NCBI GenBank assembly: GCA_017961385.1
Contig: JAGCXJ010000049.1
Location: 1 to 7,190, forward strand
Length of the DNA stretch: 7,190 nucleotides
From: Lachnospiraceae bacterium
GTDB lineage: Bacteria; Bacillota; Clostridia; Lachnospirales; Lachnospiraceae
Direction: 5' to 3'
The translations under genes were made by a program, and so were the position numbers. Numbering within the stretch: position 1 is the stretch's first letter; the number at the start of each line of letters is the position of its first letter. The notes beneath the pieces are model-generated. The model was not told the DNA's origin and did no database searches. It saw nothing but the letters and a program-made list of their open reading frames with translations. Shown here in pieces: positions 6,927 through 7,190 of the stretch.

Positions 6927-6955
6927 ATTATGAGGCATAAAAAAAGATTATACAA
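6927..6955 (-). promoter_or_regulatory. Candidate promoter of the small lipoprotein gene
   Basis: On the minus strand TTGTAT (6950-6955) and CATAAT (6927-6932) are 17 bases apart, which would give a leader of about 45 bases. The -35 overlaps the stem of the terminator of the gene before it. The -10 matches at five positions and the -35 at three, so the call is tentative. Confidence 0.4.
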
Positions 6956-6983
6956 GTCATCTTTTCGACAAATTGTATAATCT
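6939..6983 (-). terminator. AT-rich hairpin and U-tract after the pseudouridine synthase gene
   Basis: On the minus strand AGATTATACAA (6973-6983) and TTGTATAATCT (6945-6955) are a perfect 11-bp inverted repeat with a 17-base loop, followed directly by a T7 tract (6939-6945). It lies 34 bases after the TGA of the pseudouridine synthase gene. The stem is AT-rich and the loop long, so it may be a weak terminator. Both arms contain TATAAT. Confidence 0.6.
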
Positions 6984-7017
6984 AAAGCCGTTGTTTTTGT
7001 GCAATTTAAACAAATAT

Positions 7018-7190
7018 TCACGTGCGGGTGCACGAAACCTTTTTTCCATCCTTTGGATCATTGAATATCAGCTTGTATGCCATTAGCCTTACAGAATCGA
7101 TATTCTGTGTATCACTGTATTTTATCGATCTTTCGTTACCGTATTTTCTGTAACCGAGAAGAGGACATCCTGCGTTTGCAAACTGTACCC
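7018..7190 (-). CDS. RluA/RluD-family pseudouridine synthase, C-terminal end only
   Basis: The last 56 codons of a gene that continues beyond the window end at TGA 7018-7020. The peptide VQFANAGCPLLGYRKYGN followed by a short variable part and RLMAYKLIFNDPKDGKKVSC matches the end of RluA-family pseudouridine synthases. In that family (H)QIR-Q-F-A...G-P-L-G-D..YG is followed after a gap by L-x-A-x-x-L-x-F-x-H-P. These enzymes convert uridine to pseudouridine in rRNA or tRNA. The catalytic Asp lies upstream, outside the window, so the target RNA cannot be named. The last codons contain a small CGTGC/GCACG hairpin. Confidence 0.75.
   Translation of the reverse strand, partial: VQFANAGCPLLGYRKYGNERSIKYSDTQNIDSVRLMAYKLIFNDPKDGKKVSCTRT

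Noticed and set aside
1..7190. tRNA or rRNA genes, CRISPR array, insertion sequence
   Set aside because: No cloverleaf, rRNA-like stretch, regularly spaced repeat or transposase was seen; the only inverted repeats are short hairpins.

Overview
The window suggests a low-to-mid GC Firmicute, most likely a Lachnospiraceae-type Clostridium relative. The grounds are the HU sequence, the class II CCA-adding enzyme with an internal HD domain, the short archaeal/eukaryote-like (type 3) prolyl-tRNA synthetase, strong GGAGG ribosome sites, and lipoproteins with LTGC/IAAC lipoboxes. Species cannot be named from this. All the clearly bacterial genes (about 409-7190) are on the minus strand, so the layout is described from high to low coordinates.

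From 7190 down: the C-terminal end of an RluA/RluD-family pseudouridine synthase (7018-7190), then a hairpin and U-tract terminator; a small lipoprotein of unknown function (about 6369-6875) with its own terminator; a strong extended -10 promoter; then proS and ackA in tandem (4783-6219 and 3563-4759), closed by a good intrinsic terminator. cca follows (2153-3484) and overlaps by 14 bases the start of a PEGA-domain lipoprotein (811-2166). Last is the nucleoid protein HU (409-687), with its own promoter. Translation and tRNA maturation (proS, cca, rRNA or tRNA pseudouridylation), energy metabolism (ackA) and chromosome structure (HU) make this a housekeeping region. The two lipoproteins are the only bacterial genes without a known role.

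Two things are out of the ordinary. First, proS has an in-frame TAG at codon 247, where the family has a Tyr-like position, with both halves otherwise intact and in the same frame. Second, bases 1-377 do not resemble the rest. They are about 21% GC (77 of the first 360 bases) and carry, on the plus strand, an open frame of 124 codons with no start. Its layout matches the middle of a eukaryotic ubiquitin-specific protease (peptidase C19): two CxxC pairs in the right places and a final VLVINLNRGK like the USP 'LvIhLkRf' strand. It stops exactly in a 12-bp inverted repeat next to the 3' end of HU, before the catalytic His box would appear, and an AG|GTAAGT splice-donor-like sequence lies at that point. 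The options are an assembly chimera with AT-rich protist or fungal DNA, or a horizontally acquired and truncated gene; the sequence alone does not decide, but a chimera is the simpler reading.
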